Source of the DNA: Hirundichthys speculiger
Taxonomy: Eukaryota; Chordata; Actinopteri; Beloniformes; Exocoetidae
Direction of reading: 5' to 3'
Length of the DNA stretch: 64,000 nt
Assembly (NCBI GenBank): GCA_018398805.1
Contig: JAGFBZ010002112.1
Location: forward strand, 62,001-126,000
Below are positions 22,286-35,477 of the stretch, in pieces (within the stretch, counting starts at the first letter, position 1; every line of letters begins with the position of its first letter). The position numbers were made by a program, and so were the translations under genes. The notes under the pieces are model-generated. The model did no database searches. It was not told the origin of the DNA and was given only the letters and a program-made list of their open reading frames with translations.

Positions 22286-23704
22286 GGGCCCGATCTTCCA
22301 CCAAACCTCCTAAAGCCGCTATTAAGAGATAGCGGCTAGCGGGAGGGGCGTTCCCCCGCAAAAAAACGCAATCTTCCACCGCCCTAAAGCGCTAACCGCT
22401 GTATTATGTATATATCATACATGGGAGTGGTTAGGGCGTTCCACCTGTTCAACCAATCAGTGCGTCAGCAGCCATTGCCTTTAAGAGCAGGTTGCGCTAA
22501 CTGCTAACTGCTATGTAGCGTCTTTTCATCCAGATCAGAGCAGCTCTCATGGGCAGCTGGTCTGGGACTCTGCTGTAGAGCTTCCTCCTCTTCTTTCCTC
22601 CTCCTCCTCTGCACTGATATATACATAACTAGCTCTAACTAATGTGGAGCAAATGATTTAATAATTTTTTTAATAGTCCAAGAAGTTTCAACAAACTGCT
22701 CAGAAAAAATAGAGCCAGTGAGCTTCCAGGAAAGCATTTCTAAACTAGAAAAGCACTCAGAGAGCGCAGACCTCCGCCAAGCACAACAGTTCTCCCATAC
22801 AGCGATTTACAGATTGAGATAAAATCCACCTTCTGGATCAGATCTGGAAATTTGATAGAGGTTTCTTTTGTCAATCCCTGAGTGAAATTTCATGAGTTTT
22901 GGGTAATAAATAACGGAGATGTTGAGAAACAAAATTTCCGGACCCATTGAGCGCAATGTTATCAAAAACTTGAAAGTGATTCAGAATCCAGGATTTCTTC
23001 CGGATCACAGCCAAAATAAAATCAGTTCTTTCTTTTCACATTTCTGTCTTGGCGCAGCTGATGTGCTTTTTAAAATACTGCAGAACGGATCATTGGATGA
23101 GCATTGATCCAGAGGAACACGTATGATGACATCTACCTTCTACCTCTGAGAACATCTCAGGTGCTCCGAGCTCAAGGAGAGGATCAGAGGGATACGAGCA
23201 CAGTACAAGAAACTCCACAACAGAGTTCTGTGATCTCCTCGTTTCCTCCACAGCAAACATCTGGATGAGATCATGTCACAGCTGTACAGACATCATCTGC
23301 CCTTAAGAGAATAATAACGTATGACAGTAATACAGTGATGCATAATCAAGAGGTAGAGCTGGTTGTTCAGTCCACATGTGACTGGGTGGACGCGCAATGA
23401 CGCGATTTGGACGCGGTGTTTTACGCGCCGACATGCCGGTTGTGCTTTTCTGCAAACTCGGTATCTTGCGATAGCGGGTAGCGGGTGGTCTGACCACCCG
23501 CTACCCGCTATCTTAAACCTGTGATTGCAAGATACACAGTTTGCAGAAAGCGCAAAAGACACGCCCATTGCCCCGCCTACAATGTGAGTAAGGAAGTCGG
23601 CAACGAGGGTAGCGGCTTTAGGGAGGCGGAAGATTGTGGAGGTTCCTAAATCAGCAATTTTCGGGTAGCGGGTAGCGGGTAGCGGGAGGTTTACGATCGG
23701 GGCC
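22286..23704. mobile_element. PIF/Harbinger element (1.42 kb) with a nested repeat
   Basis: The ends GGGCCCGATC... and ...GATCGGGGCC carry TAGCGG/CCGCTA-rich arms and are flanked by 3-bp duplications TAA (22283-22285, 23705-23707). Parts recur at 46000-46531, at 51710-51905 (inverted) and as a short MITE near 26266-26411. Between about 22745 and 23130 it contains a second repeat (ACCTCCGCCAAG... to the GGGTAATAAATA block) also found at 51063-51710. A perfect-looking palindrome at about 23465-23515 (GGTAGCGGGTGG/ccacccgctacc) could form a hairpin. No transposase was recognised. Confidence 0.75.
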
Positions 23705-23834
23705 TAAATATTCATATGGAATAATGGTAGGTCCTTGAGTGGAGGAGGGGGGGTCCAGTAAAGGCTCCTCAGGTTCCAGTTCTGCTGGTGGGAATCTGTC
23801 AACCCATCAACTGGAATCTGGTCTCCTCTGGTGT

Positions 23835-24060
23835 GAACACACACACAAACACACACCAACACACACAAACACACACACACACACAAACACACACCAACAA
23901 ACACACACAAACACACCCATACAAACACACACAAACACACACAAACACACACCCAACACACACACACACACAAACACACACAAACACACACACACACACC
24001 CACACAAACACACACACACAAACACACCCAAACACACCCACACAAACACACACATACAAA
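23835..24060. repeat. (CA)n/(CACACAAA)n microsatellite
   Basis: About 225 bp of ACAC with regularly placed AAAC and CCAAC interruptions; open frames on both strands are low-complexity artefacts. Confidence 0.95.
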
Positions 24061-24765
24061 CATTGTTGTTTCTCTGTCGAGGCTGTTCTCAGCACCAACA
24101 TCAGTCCAGACATTCGGGCTCAACAAGGGCCCCTATCAGGATATCAGGAGCCAACCTGCATCAGGCGCTCTCATTATCAAGAGTGGCCCCCCCTGACCCC
24201 CCTGACCCCCCCCGATCCCCCCCCCCCCTGATCCCCCCCCGATCCCTATCAACATCCCACCCCCGACAAACGGCCAGCTTCAGATATTAGAGAGCGCACA
24301 CGCGTGTGTGTGTGTGGTCGTGTTCTTGGTGAGGAGGCGGGGCTTAGTGTGGAGACAGATGTCCACCGTCCCCCCCCCCCCCACCCCCCCCCCCAACAAA
24401 AACACACAAACACACACACAAACACACCCATACAAACATTGTTCTTTCTCTGTCGAGGTGGTGGCTGTTCTCAGCACCAACATCAGTCCAGACATTCGGG
24501 CTCAACAAGGGCCCCTATCAGGATATCAGGAGCCAACCTGCATCAGCCGCTCTCATTATCAAGAGGGGCCCCCCGATCCCCCCCTGATCCCCCCCCCGAA
24601 CCCCCCCCGATCCCTATCAACATCCCACCCCGCCAAACGGCCAGTTTCAGATATTAGAGAGCGCACACGCGTGTGTGTGTGGTGCGTGTGCGTGTTCTTG
24701 GTGAGGAGGCGGGGCTCAGTGTGGAGACAGATGTCCACCGTCCCCCCCCCCCCCCCAACACAAAC
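24061..24765. repeat. Tandem duplication (~370 bp unit, two copies)
   Basis: Copy A (24061-24435) and copy B (24436-24765) both run from CATTGTT.TTTCTCTGTCGAGG through CAGCACCAACATCAGTCCAG to C-rich tracts, the GCGCACACGCGTGTGTGTG block and ATGTCCACCGTCC. Differences are mainly in C-run length and a GTGGTG insertion in copy B. Confidence 0.9.
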
Positions 24766-25480
24766 ACAGACAGATCTGCTGCTCAACAGCTGTGGCAGAA
24801 ACACACCAAGACGTAAATATACAGTCTGAGGACTGAAAACCCTCCTGCAGCACACACACACATTTTTATCACATTTATTTTATTTTATTTTATTGCCCTG
24901 AGAGGATTTTATGGCCTTGACTAAATGACTTAACGTGGTTCAGCCTCTAGAAACGTTACTACGGCCGGCCGCTAAACTGAGCCGCTACTAAAGTTAAATG
25001 AATGGGAATCAGAGTGTTTCAATGAAGGGTCACCTTCTGAGCCCGAGCGCTACAAGGACACGTGCACACAAACACACAAGCCCTCTACAAGGACACGCAC
25101 ACACAGAAACACAAGCCCTTCAATCAACGTCCACAGCTTTGTGCCGCTAAAACGCTCCCTCCATCTTCTTTTGTCCCCCAACATGTACCCCCCCCCCCCC
25201 CCCCCCCAGGGCCATTTAGTTGTTACTGATGCTCAGCATCGTCAGCTGAGTCCACTTAGCAACCAAAACGGTCCCAGTCCTCCCAGTCCTCCCAGTCCCA
25301 CCCACAGACACTGGGAACCCTCCCTCCATGCTGCAACCAAACCTGAACAGATGACTGGACAGCAGCTGGTCCAAACACTAATGCTAATGCTAATGCTAAC
25401 GCTAACGCTAACGCTGACCAGAACAAGAAAAATGACTTCCATACTAAGCTTCTGTTTTCTTTGTGTGATCAGTCAGACGC
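24766..25480. other. Intronic sequence with simple repeats
   Basis: No gene is recognised. It contains a (TTTTA)n stretch (24882-24893), a poly-C run (25182-25207) and a (GCTAAT/GCTAAC)n tract (25377-25416). Confidence 0.5.
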
Positions 25481-25483
25481 CCT

Positions 25484-25530
25484 GTCATCCATCCATCCAT
25501 CCATCCATCCATCCATCCATCCATCCATCA
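25484..25530. repeat. (CATC)n microsatellite
   Basis: About 45 bp of CATC repeats. Confidence 0.95.
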
Positions 25531-26265
25531 TCCAGACCCGTTCCATCCTCTGGGTCGCCCTGTCACTAAACTGAAAATAATGAAAAGTATCTATTTACTT
25601 CCAGCTGATCATTTCAATCTGAAGTAGTTGCCAGATTCATTCAAGCCAATATATAATAGAAAATCTCATTTATCAATTAATGTGGAATTTTAACCTTTGA
25701 TCGTTGTTTGATGCAAGATGGAGGTTAGTCCACCACAAACACAGGGCCCTATGGAATCCGCCATCACGGGATCACGGAGTTGGAGATTAAAAACTGAATT
25801 TAAATTTAAATTCGCAATGTAACAGAACTGAACGGCAATTTGCGTAAAAGTGTTTTTTCTTTCTCCCGGACTAAAATGAACTTTTCTTTCGAGAAAATGT
25901 TCCAAGAGGGGTCACTAAAAGGTGGGGGCACACTAGCTCTCTGCCCCCTCCTGCCCCCGCTGTCCTCATTAACAAAAAAAAAAAAAAAAAGGCAAAGTTG
26001 CCATCAGAGAAACCTGCGATGAAGCGAAGGAACTAGCGGCTGACTCAGCAGTTTCTCTGAGATTATTACGTGTCTGGCGATTCAATGTTCTGCTAGTTTA
26101 GCCAGCACACGGTTGAATGGACGCGAAAAGATTAGCGTGAGGATCACTTCCATCCATCCATTAGCGCCGGCTTGGTCCGGAGTCGGGTCGCGGGTCGCGG
26201 GTTAGGGTTCCACCAGCTACTCTGAGAAAACCCTGAGGTGTTCCCAGGACACGCTGGAGATGATA

Positions 26266-26411
26266 TAGGTCCCGATCGTACACTTCCCGCTAGCCGCTAC
26301 TCGCGGGTTTAGGAACCTCAGCTAAGCGCTAATGCAATCTTCCTCTCCCTAAAGCCGCTACCTGCTATCCCTTAATAGCGGCTTTAGGAGATCTGGCGGA
26401 AGATCGGGCCC
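26266..26411. mobile_element. Short Harbinger-family MITE
   Basis: GTCCCGATCGTACACTTCCC at the left and GGAAGATCGGGCCC at the right, with CCGCTA/TAGCGG arms, match the ends of the 22286-23704 element; almost all interior is lost. A target duplication is not clear. Confidence 0.6.
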
Positions 26412-26500
26412 AGCGTATCCCGTCTGCCCCGTGGTCTTCCAACGAAGATCGCTTAATAAGTGAAAAGCACAAAAGCTAAACACAAAGAGGCTGATAATTA

Positions 26501-27061
26501 CCGTGTTGGCCTGAATATAGGACGATATTTTAATCTAGAAGTCATATTCTCAAACATGGGGGTCGTCTTATAATCGAGGACTAGACTTTTCTATTGTAAT
26601 TACACATCTGCGCCACTAGATGGAGCTGCACCGAGGTAACCAGTGAGAATAGACGAACAACGCAGCCAACTGGAGCAAAGGGCTTGAAAGTTGTTAAATC
26701 TAGAATTAGTGTTTTACACACTGAATTATTTATGTTGTTCTCGACTAAAATTCGACTTCAATAGTTCTGCAGTTACTGAACTACATGGTTGCAGCTTATT
26801 CAGAGTCATAGTCTCAGATTTGAAGAGAACACAGTTTATTAAATAGTACCATACCTTGATCTTAAATAACGTGGAAATCTGACAGGCAAGTATGGAACCA
26901 TACTACCGAAAAGATAAGATCATTAAAATGTTTAACAATACAGTAGAATATTATCTCTGTGGGAGTTATTGCCCTCATCGTATTTTAATTTTCCCAAAAT
27001 GATATTTGAAAAATAGGGGTCGACTTATAATCAGAGTCGTCCTATATTCGGGCCAATACGG
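26501..27061. mobile_element. pogo/Tigger-like MITE with TA target
   Basis: The terminal repeats CCGTGTTGGCCTGAATATAG and the inverted CCGTATTGGCCCGAATATAG extend to about 25 bp with two mismatches and are flanked by TA on both sides (26499-26500, 27062-27063). No transposase is present. It includes a CACTAGATGGAGCTGCAC word also seen near 10830 and 45440. Confidence 0.8.
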
Positions 27062-27749
27062 TATTTATTTAAACGGTGATGTCTGTAACAGCTGGAACAC
27101 CTAAAGAACAAAAAACACACGGACACACACTCATACACACAACCAGTGTTCAGTATTTCATAGCATCTACATCAGCTGTAGTAAATATAGTTTATTCTGT
27201 TATCAGACACACAGTTTGTCATGACATACGTTAAAAATGTCGGGTACGTTATGACAAATTATGTGTCTGATAACAGAAGAGATTAAACGAGCTAAAAACG
27301 ATTAGTTTACTGCTGTTGACATTTCTTTCTTTTTTGCACTTTAAATAGATTTTACCTATTTGATTTTTTTTCCTAGTTATTTATTGCATTAAAAGAACTT
27401 TTGATTTTTTTTTTTATTTGTCAACGAAGCAAATGTTTTGTCGGACACAATATGTTTAAAAGTTGAAAAAAACATTAAAGTTTACAGTTATAATTGCATA
27501 AATGGTCCATATTTCATTACCTTATATACTGTCTTGGCGTTAAATTTGCATAAAATGCTTAAAACGGAATTCGCAGAAATTAAAAACCGAAAAACACAGA
27601 AAATGAAATAAATTAAAACGGAATTTGAGAAAAAATAAAACGGATTTCATAGGGCCCGACAAACCTTGTCTGACATGCAATATCGTTTGTGCGTCGGTCC
27701 AAGATTTTTTTATGCACATTTTATACGTGTTTTATTGATGTACAACACC

Positions 27750-28770
27750 AAATCAGAAAAGGTTGAAATAGTAAGAAAAATGCAAATATTTCTCTATTAG
27801 TAGGCTGATTAAATTATATTTTATGTTTTTTTTTTTCTCCCATCAAGTCAATTTCATTTGTTAATATACTGCACATCTATTTTTTGTACATTTCAGACCT
27901 GCAGCACAGTCCAAAGAGAAATGGGATGGTGTAATTTAGGGTTTAAAACAAATTAACTGATTATGAACCGGTTATGCCAACAGGTGAATTTCATGAAAAC
28001 TAGGTTGAAAAGCAACATTTATGAAAGAATGAAGTCTTTGAGGAGCAAAGATGGACCGAGGATCTTTACTCTGTCAACAAACACGTGAGAAAAAAATAAT
28101 GTTCCTTAAAGAAAGAAGGGATTTATTTCTACTGGGCAGAATATCATTAAACCATTTAAGGAGTCTGGAGCAAGTCTAAGGTGAACACACCTTTAATCCC
28201 TCAGGTGACGCTGTGAAAACAACCGCCCTACATCAATAGCTAATATCGCCACACGGACAGGGGATTACTGCGGAAACTTTTGTCAACACAACAATGCAAA
28301 GCTGCATCTGTGATGCAACATTAATCCAATAAAACAAATATGTTTCCTTCCCAACCACATCATTTCTAGAAAAAATACTGAATGTGGAAACAAAAAGTGC
28401 TCGAATCTTGATCCAAACATCTTTTTTTCTGATCCAAACATCTTTGTTTCTGATGTGGGGTTGTAATACCAAGTGGGACGGACAAAAGTCCCAAATTCCT
28501 GACGAGCTGCAGAGCTCAGCGTTTGCATGAACATAACACTGCATGTGTCTGGTTCATGGTAACCATAGCAACCCACAGTACATAGTGGTGGAAACACATC
28601 AGAAAACCAGTTTAATGCCACAAACATCCTCACCGCCGGAGTGTCCTTGAGCAAAATGCTCATTTGTTTCCATTGCTGGGTCACTGCTGTGTGGCCGACC
28701 CTGACTTCTAACCATCTACCAGCAGCGAGAGGCGAGGAAAAACATTTACCGATCATGGATCAATAATATC
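27750..28770 (+). pseudogene. Degenerate Tc1/mariner-family element
   Basis: The sequence follows the order of a known fish Tc1-like group: ACAACACCAAATCAGAAAAG near the left end, GTCTTTGAGGAGCAAAGATG around 28035, TTAAGGAGTCTGGAG near 28157, then CCCTCAGGTGACGCTGTG and GGGGATTACTGCGGAAAC near 28262, and TCCTTGAGCAAAATGCTC near 28645. The protein frame is broken throughout. Boundaries are approximate; recognition is from memory of the family and needs a search. Confidence 0.5.
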
Positions 28771-29320
28771 ACATAATCAGAAAGCTGATGTTAAAGTTTA
28801 TTTCTCCTCCTGAGTCTCCTGGTGTTGATGATGATGATGTACCGTCTCCAGACCAGTGACCTCCAGAGACGAAGGTGAACGGTGACGGATCTATCAGCTT
28901 TATGAGGCTGCTCACTGGTTCATGGACCCAATCTAGAAAACGGTCTTTGATGACAGAAGAGGAAAATAATTATTTTATACTGGCTGCTGTATTTATAATA
29001 TAAATGAAAGTAAATTATCCCTTTTTCCTTTGGTGCATGTGTGGGGACTCTTCCCAAGAAATCACTGTTAATAAGGCAGATATGGGCCTCCGACATGATG
29101 AAGATGACACCAGTACAGACGAGGCTTCCCGCCTCATGGTACCAGAATATCTGACAGAAATTTATTCAACTTCTGAAATGGATTTAAAAAAAGAAAAATC
29201 AACCAAAGGTTTTCACTGTTCAGGCTAAACCTGAACAAAAAACCTGGATAAAGAATGATCAGTTACCAAAAATATATAGTCTGGGATGGATTTCATAGGA
29301 TACAGGAAATTAAAGAAAAT
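28771..29320. other. Intronic sequence, no gene recognised
   Basis: Short open frames here (for example 29004-29228) show no domain that I recognise. Confidence 0.4.
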
Positions 29321-29324
29321 GGAA

Positions 29325-30030
29325 GATGGAGCTGAGTCCAAAAATATTTGGACAGTATTTTTACAATTTTGTCTTTTTGCGTCATCATAATGGATTTAAA
29401 TTAAAACAATCAAGATAGACTTTCAGCCTAAATTCAATTGGTTTAATAAAAAATAAAATAAAATTGAATTGAATTGAATTTAATTTAATTTAATTGAACT
29501 GAACTGAATTGAATGAACTGAATTGAACTGAATTGAATTGAATTGAACTTAACTGAATTGAACTGAATTGAATTGAATTGAACTGAATTGAATGAATTGA
29601 ATTGAATTGAATTGAATTGAATTGAATTGAATTGAATGAATTGAACTGAATTGAATTGAATGAATTGAATTGAATTGAATTGAATTGAATGAACTGAATT
29701 GAATTGAATTGAATTGAATGAACTGAATTGAATTGAATTGAACTGAATTGAATTGAATGAACTGAATTGAACTGAACTGAATTGAATTGAATGAACTGAA
29801 TTGAATTGAATTGAATTGAATTGAATGAACTGAATTGAACTGAACTGAATTGAACTGAATTGAATTGAATTGAATGGAATGGCCAAACCTGTTGCCTGAT
29901 CTCAACCCAGTAGAGATTTCCAGTTACTGAAGAAAGACCCACAAACAAGTTGTAACTAGAGGTGGATGACAACATACATCCAGGAGGAAACTGGTGACAT
30001 CAATGGACTCCAGACTTCAGGAAGTTTATT
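29325..30030 (+). mobile_element. Internally deleted Tc1-like relic around a (GAATT)n array
   Basis: The left part has CCAAAAATATTTGGACAGT and the right part (29880-30030) has AATGGCCAAACCTGTTGCCT followed by GATCTCAACCCAGTAGAG, corresponding to the W.SQSPDLNPVE-type C-terminal motif of Tc1 transposases. A pentanucleotide array separates them. Confidence 0.5.
29463..29878. repeat. (GAATT)n pentanucleotide microsatellite
   Basis: About 415 bp of GAATT with GAACT and GAAT variants. Open frames of SIQFN repeats on minus are artefacts. Confidence 0.97.
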
Positions 30031-31600
30031 CCTCCTAGTATTAAAATTGATTAGGCCGCTGGGTCAGGAAGCCCTGATACAGGAGCTACAGTCCTGCAGC
30101 GCTCACAGGTTCAACTCTTAGACTTTCCTGTTGCTCGTCTTTCTAAATAAAGGACACTAGCAGCAAAATAATCTTTAAATAATCTTTAAAATGACAGTTA
30201 CATGTACATAAGCCCCACCCCCAACCTTGTGTAACAATGGGGAACTTCTAGCGATGTTCTGGTCTCATCTTCTGTGTGCAACACCATCACAGGGATGGAG
30301 AAGAAAACAGAGCCGACACATTTATCTGCAACTATTTTTCTTCAGTCGCTCTAAATAACTTTAAAATGTTGAATGAGAGAACTTTAGAGTTTAGAGGATG
30401 GAATCAGGCACTACGTTATGGTCCAAGAAACATTTCAATAAAAACAGATACACTCAAGCCACGTTCATTCAGGCAGGTAATGAGCAAACTAAAACGATTA
30501 AGCTCCACCAGGTAAACAACAACATTTTAACTCATGTATTTAACCTTTATGTCACAGGTTAAATCACATATCAAGAAAGCTGCATTTTCATTTTCATTCT
30601 CATGCATTTGCAGAATTTTATGGCCTTGATTGGTCCAGTATGTAAAAGCCAGTGGGGTAACATTGGGGGGGGGGGGGCATCTTTCCATAAATATTATGGA
30701 ATATCGGTATGCAATCGCCTCGATAGGGAGGAGGAAATCACTTAGTTTGATTATAATAAGAGCGATACAGTAACCGTGGAGGATATGGAATATGAGCTGG
30801 TGGGAATGAGCAGTTAATAAAAGCATGGCATTGCTACAGGGAGGATTGAAACAGCCACCATACAACCCTGCAGCAGTACCCCCCCCCCCCCCCCCCCCCC
30901 AACAATACCATTAGAGATCCTGGAACTAATAAAGCAATTGTCTGGCCCTGAAAAGAGGATTAGGTTAATCTAGTAATGGCTGATGTGCAGCCTGGGGCAG
31001 CGGGGTAACAGGGTCCCATTGTTAAAGGGTTACGGACCCCCCACCATCCTCACCACCAGAACCTTCTCAATCACCCTCGGTGTCGCCCGCCTCGCGTCGC
31101 CCTCAGCTGACCCTCTTTCCAAATCAAGGCTACTGTAGTTGACCCGTCTGGAGAAGCAGAAGCACTCTTCAGCCTCCAGAGGATCAGGAAGGACAGAGGT
31201 GGTGGAGACAATGGCTGACCCATCCCAGCACACATGAATTACTGACCACTGGTGGCAGTGGGGAGGTGGGGGGGGGGGTGGGGGGGGGGTAAGGACCGCC
31301 TTCAACGGTCCACCTCCACAATGAGACAATTCACTAGAACCTCTACCAGGGTGATTAATGCTGCGTTCAGAACAACAGCTGTTATCAGAGTCCACCTTTC
31401 CTCCAGTGAAACCACGGCAACAGCTTTAATAATGTACAACTACAGCCGGACTACAGTAGAATGGACCGGATTCTACGCACTATAAGCCACACCCACTAAA
31501 ATTTAAACGAAAAATATATTTTGTCACATATAAGCCACCGGTATCCAGGCTGAGAAATGAGATATTTATATAGAAAGATTTTGTACCAAAAGTGTTTACA
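30031..31600. other. Intronic sequence with homopolymer tracts
   Basis: No gene is supported. It holds a G run (30665-30677), a C run (30880-30900) and a G-rich stretch (31258-31290). Confidence 0.45.
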
Positions 31601-31689
31601 GTGTACAAGGGTATAAGGGTACAAATAAGATTTGTACCCTTATAAGGCAAAATTAAAAGAAAATACTAACAATACTAAGTACCGCCTGG

Positions 31690-32222
31690 CTGCCTCCATT
31701 TCCAAGTTCCAGCCAGGTGCTGCTAGTCATCATACTGATCATGACAGGTGTACAGACCTCTACAAAAGCAGATGTTTTAGCAGTTTGCTTGTCTGGAAGT
31801 TTCAGGTGTCTGTTAACACAATACCAAGGGGAATAGACATAAACAACTGTCTTACAAAAACAACTGTTACTGCACATCAATCTGGGTTATAAAGGGTTAT
31901 AAAGTATTTTCCAAACAACCTGGACTTCAACATTGTACAGGGAGAAATATTATTCACAGCTGGAAAACATTCAAGAGAGTTGTGAGTCTTGATTCAAGCC
32001 TTTGACAATTGCTATGTCTGGTCATCCACATCAGTTTATTTACTGAAAAATAAAAGAATCAAGGTTTTGGAATTTGGGACCTTAAGAGAGTCCAGAAACC
32101 TCAGCAAACTGAAACAACATTGTATCAAGATATCTCCACAACCATGTGAGAGACTGATTACGTCACACAGGAAACCACTACAAAGAGGCACTAGTATCAG
32201 ATTACTTCTATTTTCCATATAA
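31690..32222 (+). pseudogene. Tc1 transposase relic (deleted middle)
   Basis: The left part resembles the helix-turn-helix coding region of Tc1 elements (ACATCAATCTGGGTTATAAA, then TGTACAGGGAGAAATATTAT). The right part (about 32040-32200) translates to LLKNKRIKVLEFG and then LSKLKQHCIKISPQPCERL, ITSHRKPLQ, the usual C-terminal end of Tc1 transposases. The catalytic core between them is missing. Confidence 0.65.
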
Positions 32223-35200
32223 AACATATAAGAATAAAAGATGGCTTGCTAACTGTATGTTAACTATCTTAGTCAGACGTTTCACAGGTTCCTAGATCGC
32301 CAACTACTCCAGATTTCATCCCAGCAAACACAGTAAGTTCACTCAACTAAGCTTTATTTTTACTCTTTTTCACAGTAATGGCTCCGCATTCATCATGACA
32401 GAAGCACTGGCAGCTGTTGTCATTATCCTTCCCGAGGTCCACCGCCACAGTTAAAACATAAGGAGAGAACTAATGAAGGTGATAAAGGTCATTCTGACAT
32501 TTGCATTTCCATTGTTTGAGATAAACCAGTCTGCCTGAGTCAGCTAACCTCCTGTCACTGATCTTTCCACTGCAACTCTCATGGTCCAGTTTTATATAAG
32601 ACCAGCCGGTGGAGTGGAACCACAGCCGGTCCAGGTGGTCAGGATCCATGTCTTTCACAGTTTTAGCCTTGCCGGTGCATCATATCTAATCATATCTCTG
32701 CACTGAGTGGACAGGAGGTGGGGAAGTGACTGAGAAAGAGGAGAGAACATTTCCAATTTTCCACCATGTCAACAAAGTCCAAAAACAGATGGATCTCAGA
32801 TGAGAAATCCATTTAGCTCCACCTGAATGACTTCAACCCTCATTCACTGACCTTTTCCAACTCAAAGGTGGACACGTGTCTTAAGGAGAAATTAATCTAC
32901 ACAAGTATAAATCAATAAGCCTTTTCCACAGCTATTGTACTTACCATCTGAAGGCAGCTCAAATATGACTAAATCCCTCTGAAAAAACTCTTTTACCACA
33001 AAGAGGTGTTGACGTTAACACTTCAGCCATACCAAATACTCAAAGGTGAAGCCTTGCGTCAATCAAAAGTTCCAGAAGGTTAACTTTATGTCAGAAGTTG
33101 CTTTTAGAAAAGTCATTCATCTGTTTCCAGTCAGACCAATGCTATAAACCAATGAGCCTAAACATTACGGCCACCAACAGATGAGAAGAATAGCATTGAT
33201 TATCTCGTAACAGCAGCTCATAATGCTGTCTGGGATAAAACACTTGTTACAGTCGATGGGTCAGATCAGGGAGAAATCCTTTAAAAGAGAAATGTTTATT
33301 GGCACATGACTGGATACTCTTGGCCAGCAAACCCAATAGTGGTCAAAGAAGGAAAAACCAATAAACTGGACAAAAAAGTCATGGAGGAAACTCATCTCTG
33401 AACACTCCAGAGACTCATTCAACAAGGCTGACATTCAAAAAATCTATAGCATAATAAATGTTCTGTTTCAGAAGATACAGCTGAGAAGACGACTGCAAAC
33501 AGGAGAAGAAGATAAGCCCCCTTATTTATATTCATAAAGGGAACTGCATCAATAAATTGACTAATTAAGATAATGCTAATTTAATACCAGTGAATTGGAA
33601 GAGAGGAATCTGTCACTTAAATATTAATTTTTACTTTTTTAGTCCAGACAACATCAGGGTTGAAAATACCACAACAGAACAATCTACTTCTTAGTTTTAA
33701 ATACCTATAAACTTTACTTTAAGGAACTGGAATGATCTGACCCCCCCCCCCCCCCCCCCCCCATAACACCAGTTGCTATGAAAGCTGTAAACATTTAACT
33801 AGTGCCCATTTACACAAAGTCTGTATTTTGAGCAGTGCATTTAAGGGATAATCTTTGTTTTACTACAATTTACAGACATTAATCCTTGGATTTGGTATCA
33901 AAACCTAGCATTTTATTAAATTAACAAATCATTATATGTTAAATTAACATTTAATTAACAAAAAAATCAATTTAGGATTTGAATCCATGGCTTGTTTGTA
34001 CACAGCTGTGTGGAAATATTTAACTGGAAGCATCTGATCCTCACTCCACTCTAGCGTTGGACTTCAGTGACAACACATCACATTTTGAGGTGACGAAATC
34101 CGAACATTAAAAACATGCAAAAGCTGCCACGGTAACAGTAAAGTGGAGCTTTTGTTGAAGGAAAGGCTTTGTGCTGCCAGACTAGTGTATAAGTTTCTTA
34201 GCGCGTACTGCAACACATCATCCATCTCATGGTCAGCCTTCTGCTGGCTCTGGCTTCTTAAAATTTTGTTTTTTTTTTTTTTAGTCTGCATGTGAAACTT
34301 AATGCTTTCTTGATTTTTCTTCCAAAAATATCAGGTCATTATAAGTGGAAGATATGATATCATCAAAAAATCATAATCACAATAAATTTGGTCAAAAAAT
34401 GACTTTGGTTGCCGATACCATAATTACTTTAAATGATTATCAACTGACTTTTGAAGCACGGTAATTTATCTATGGCTCTATGACATAAAATTGTTGAAAT
34501 GTCCATGGTAAACTTAAATTTGGGCTTAATTTTATTTTATTTTAACTAAATAAAAAAAGTTCAGGCTAACACTGAGGGCAACAAATGTTGGTGGGGTTGC
34601 TCAAATAATCCCTTAAACCTTTTTGGCCAGAAGTGCCAGTTTGAACTTAATATTGCTTAAACAGAATCAATATCTCTACACAGTATGTTACAGTCAAAAA
34701 GGAGGAAGGAATCCCTCACCTGTGGCCTACAGAGTCCATGCCTGAAGTGCACATGTTATTCAGTACACGAGACAGGAAAAAAAAATAAAAACAAATTCTT
34801 AATTACATTGATTTTGTGATTACTCTGAGCCAAAATTGATTTCACAATTAAAAATCAATTAACTGTACAACCCAAGATCAGTCCAACAACTCACATCTTA
34901 CCGGTTCAACACCAGCTCAAAACTGGAAGTGACAAGGTGGGACTATATAACTTCCTGGGTTGAGTGAGGCATGGATTTTGGGATCATCTTGGCTATTTTG
35001 TGGGGAAATATTAAGAGCTATTTTCTAACTGTGGCATACATGACCATTTTTCAGTGTGTCTGAATGCAGCAGTCGTGTTATCTGTTCCATCGTGGAATGT
35101 AAACAAAGTGAGACCGCCGGCTCTGTGTGCTGCGTTGAAGCTAAACAACGGCTGTCAGGCTCCTTTAAAATGCAGAGGAAGAGAGGAGTTGGATGAAGGT

Positions 35201-35350
35201 ATTAAACCCAATAGAAATATTAATTGCTCTAATGACGAACCTAGAATGGGAGTGGATAAAGTGTAAACTTGGTTTGTTAATTGAGTAACAACTCTTTTTG
35301 AGGGAAAAGTTAAACGGGATTGTTCAGAACAACTGTGTGCTTCAGGTTAG
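32223..35350. other. Intronic sequence, no gene recognised
   Basis: About 3.1 kb with no supported gene. A poly-C run lies at 33741-33762. ATTGATTTTGTGATTACTCT near 34808 and AATTGATTTCACAATT near 34834 look like a degraded hAT end. Open frames at 34064-34291 and 35054-35266 show no recognisable domain. Confidence 0.4.
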
Positions 35351-35477
35351 AGAGCTTGGCATGAAGGCGGTAATCTCTCCTACATACACACCGCTGAGTT
35401 ACCGCTGTTAGCACTTGTTAGCGGGAGAGACAGCCGGGGGCGAATAGCCTTGAGGCTTCAGTGCGTTTGGTTCTACG

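Larger units (their letters stand above)
25743..27658. mobile_element. hAT-like element containing nested insertions
   Basis: The terminal repeats AGGGCCCTATGGAATCCG and the reverse complement of CGGATTTCATAGGGCCCG agree at 16 of 18 positions. Candidate 8-bp duplications ACAAACAC (25735-25742) and ACAAACCT (27659-27666) differ at two positions. The interior holds a (CATC)-linked retroposon fragment (26145-26262), a short Harbinger-family MITE (26266-26411) and a pogo-like element (26501-27061). No transposase is present. Confidence 0.65.
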
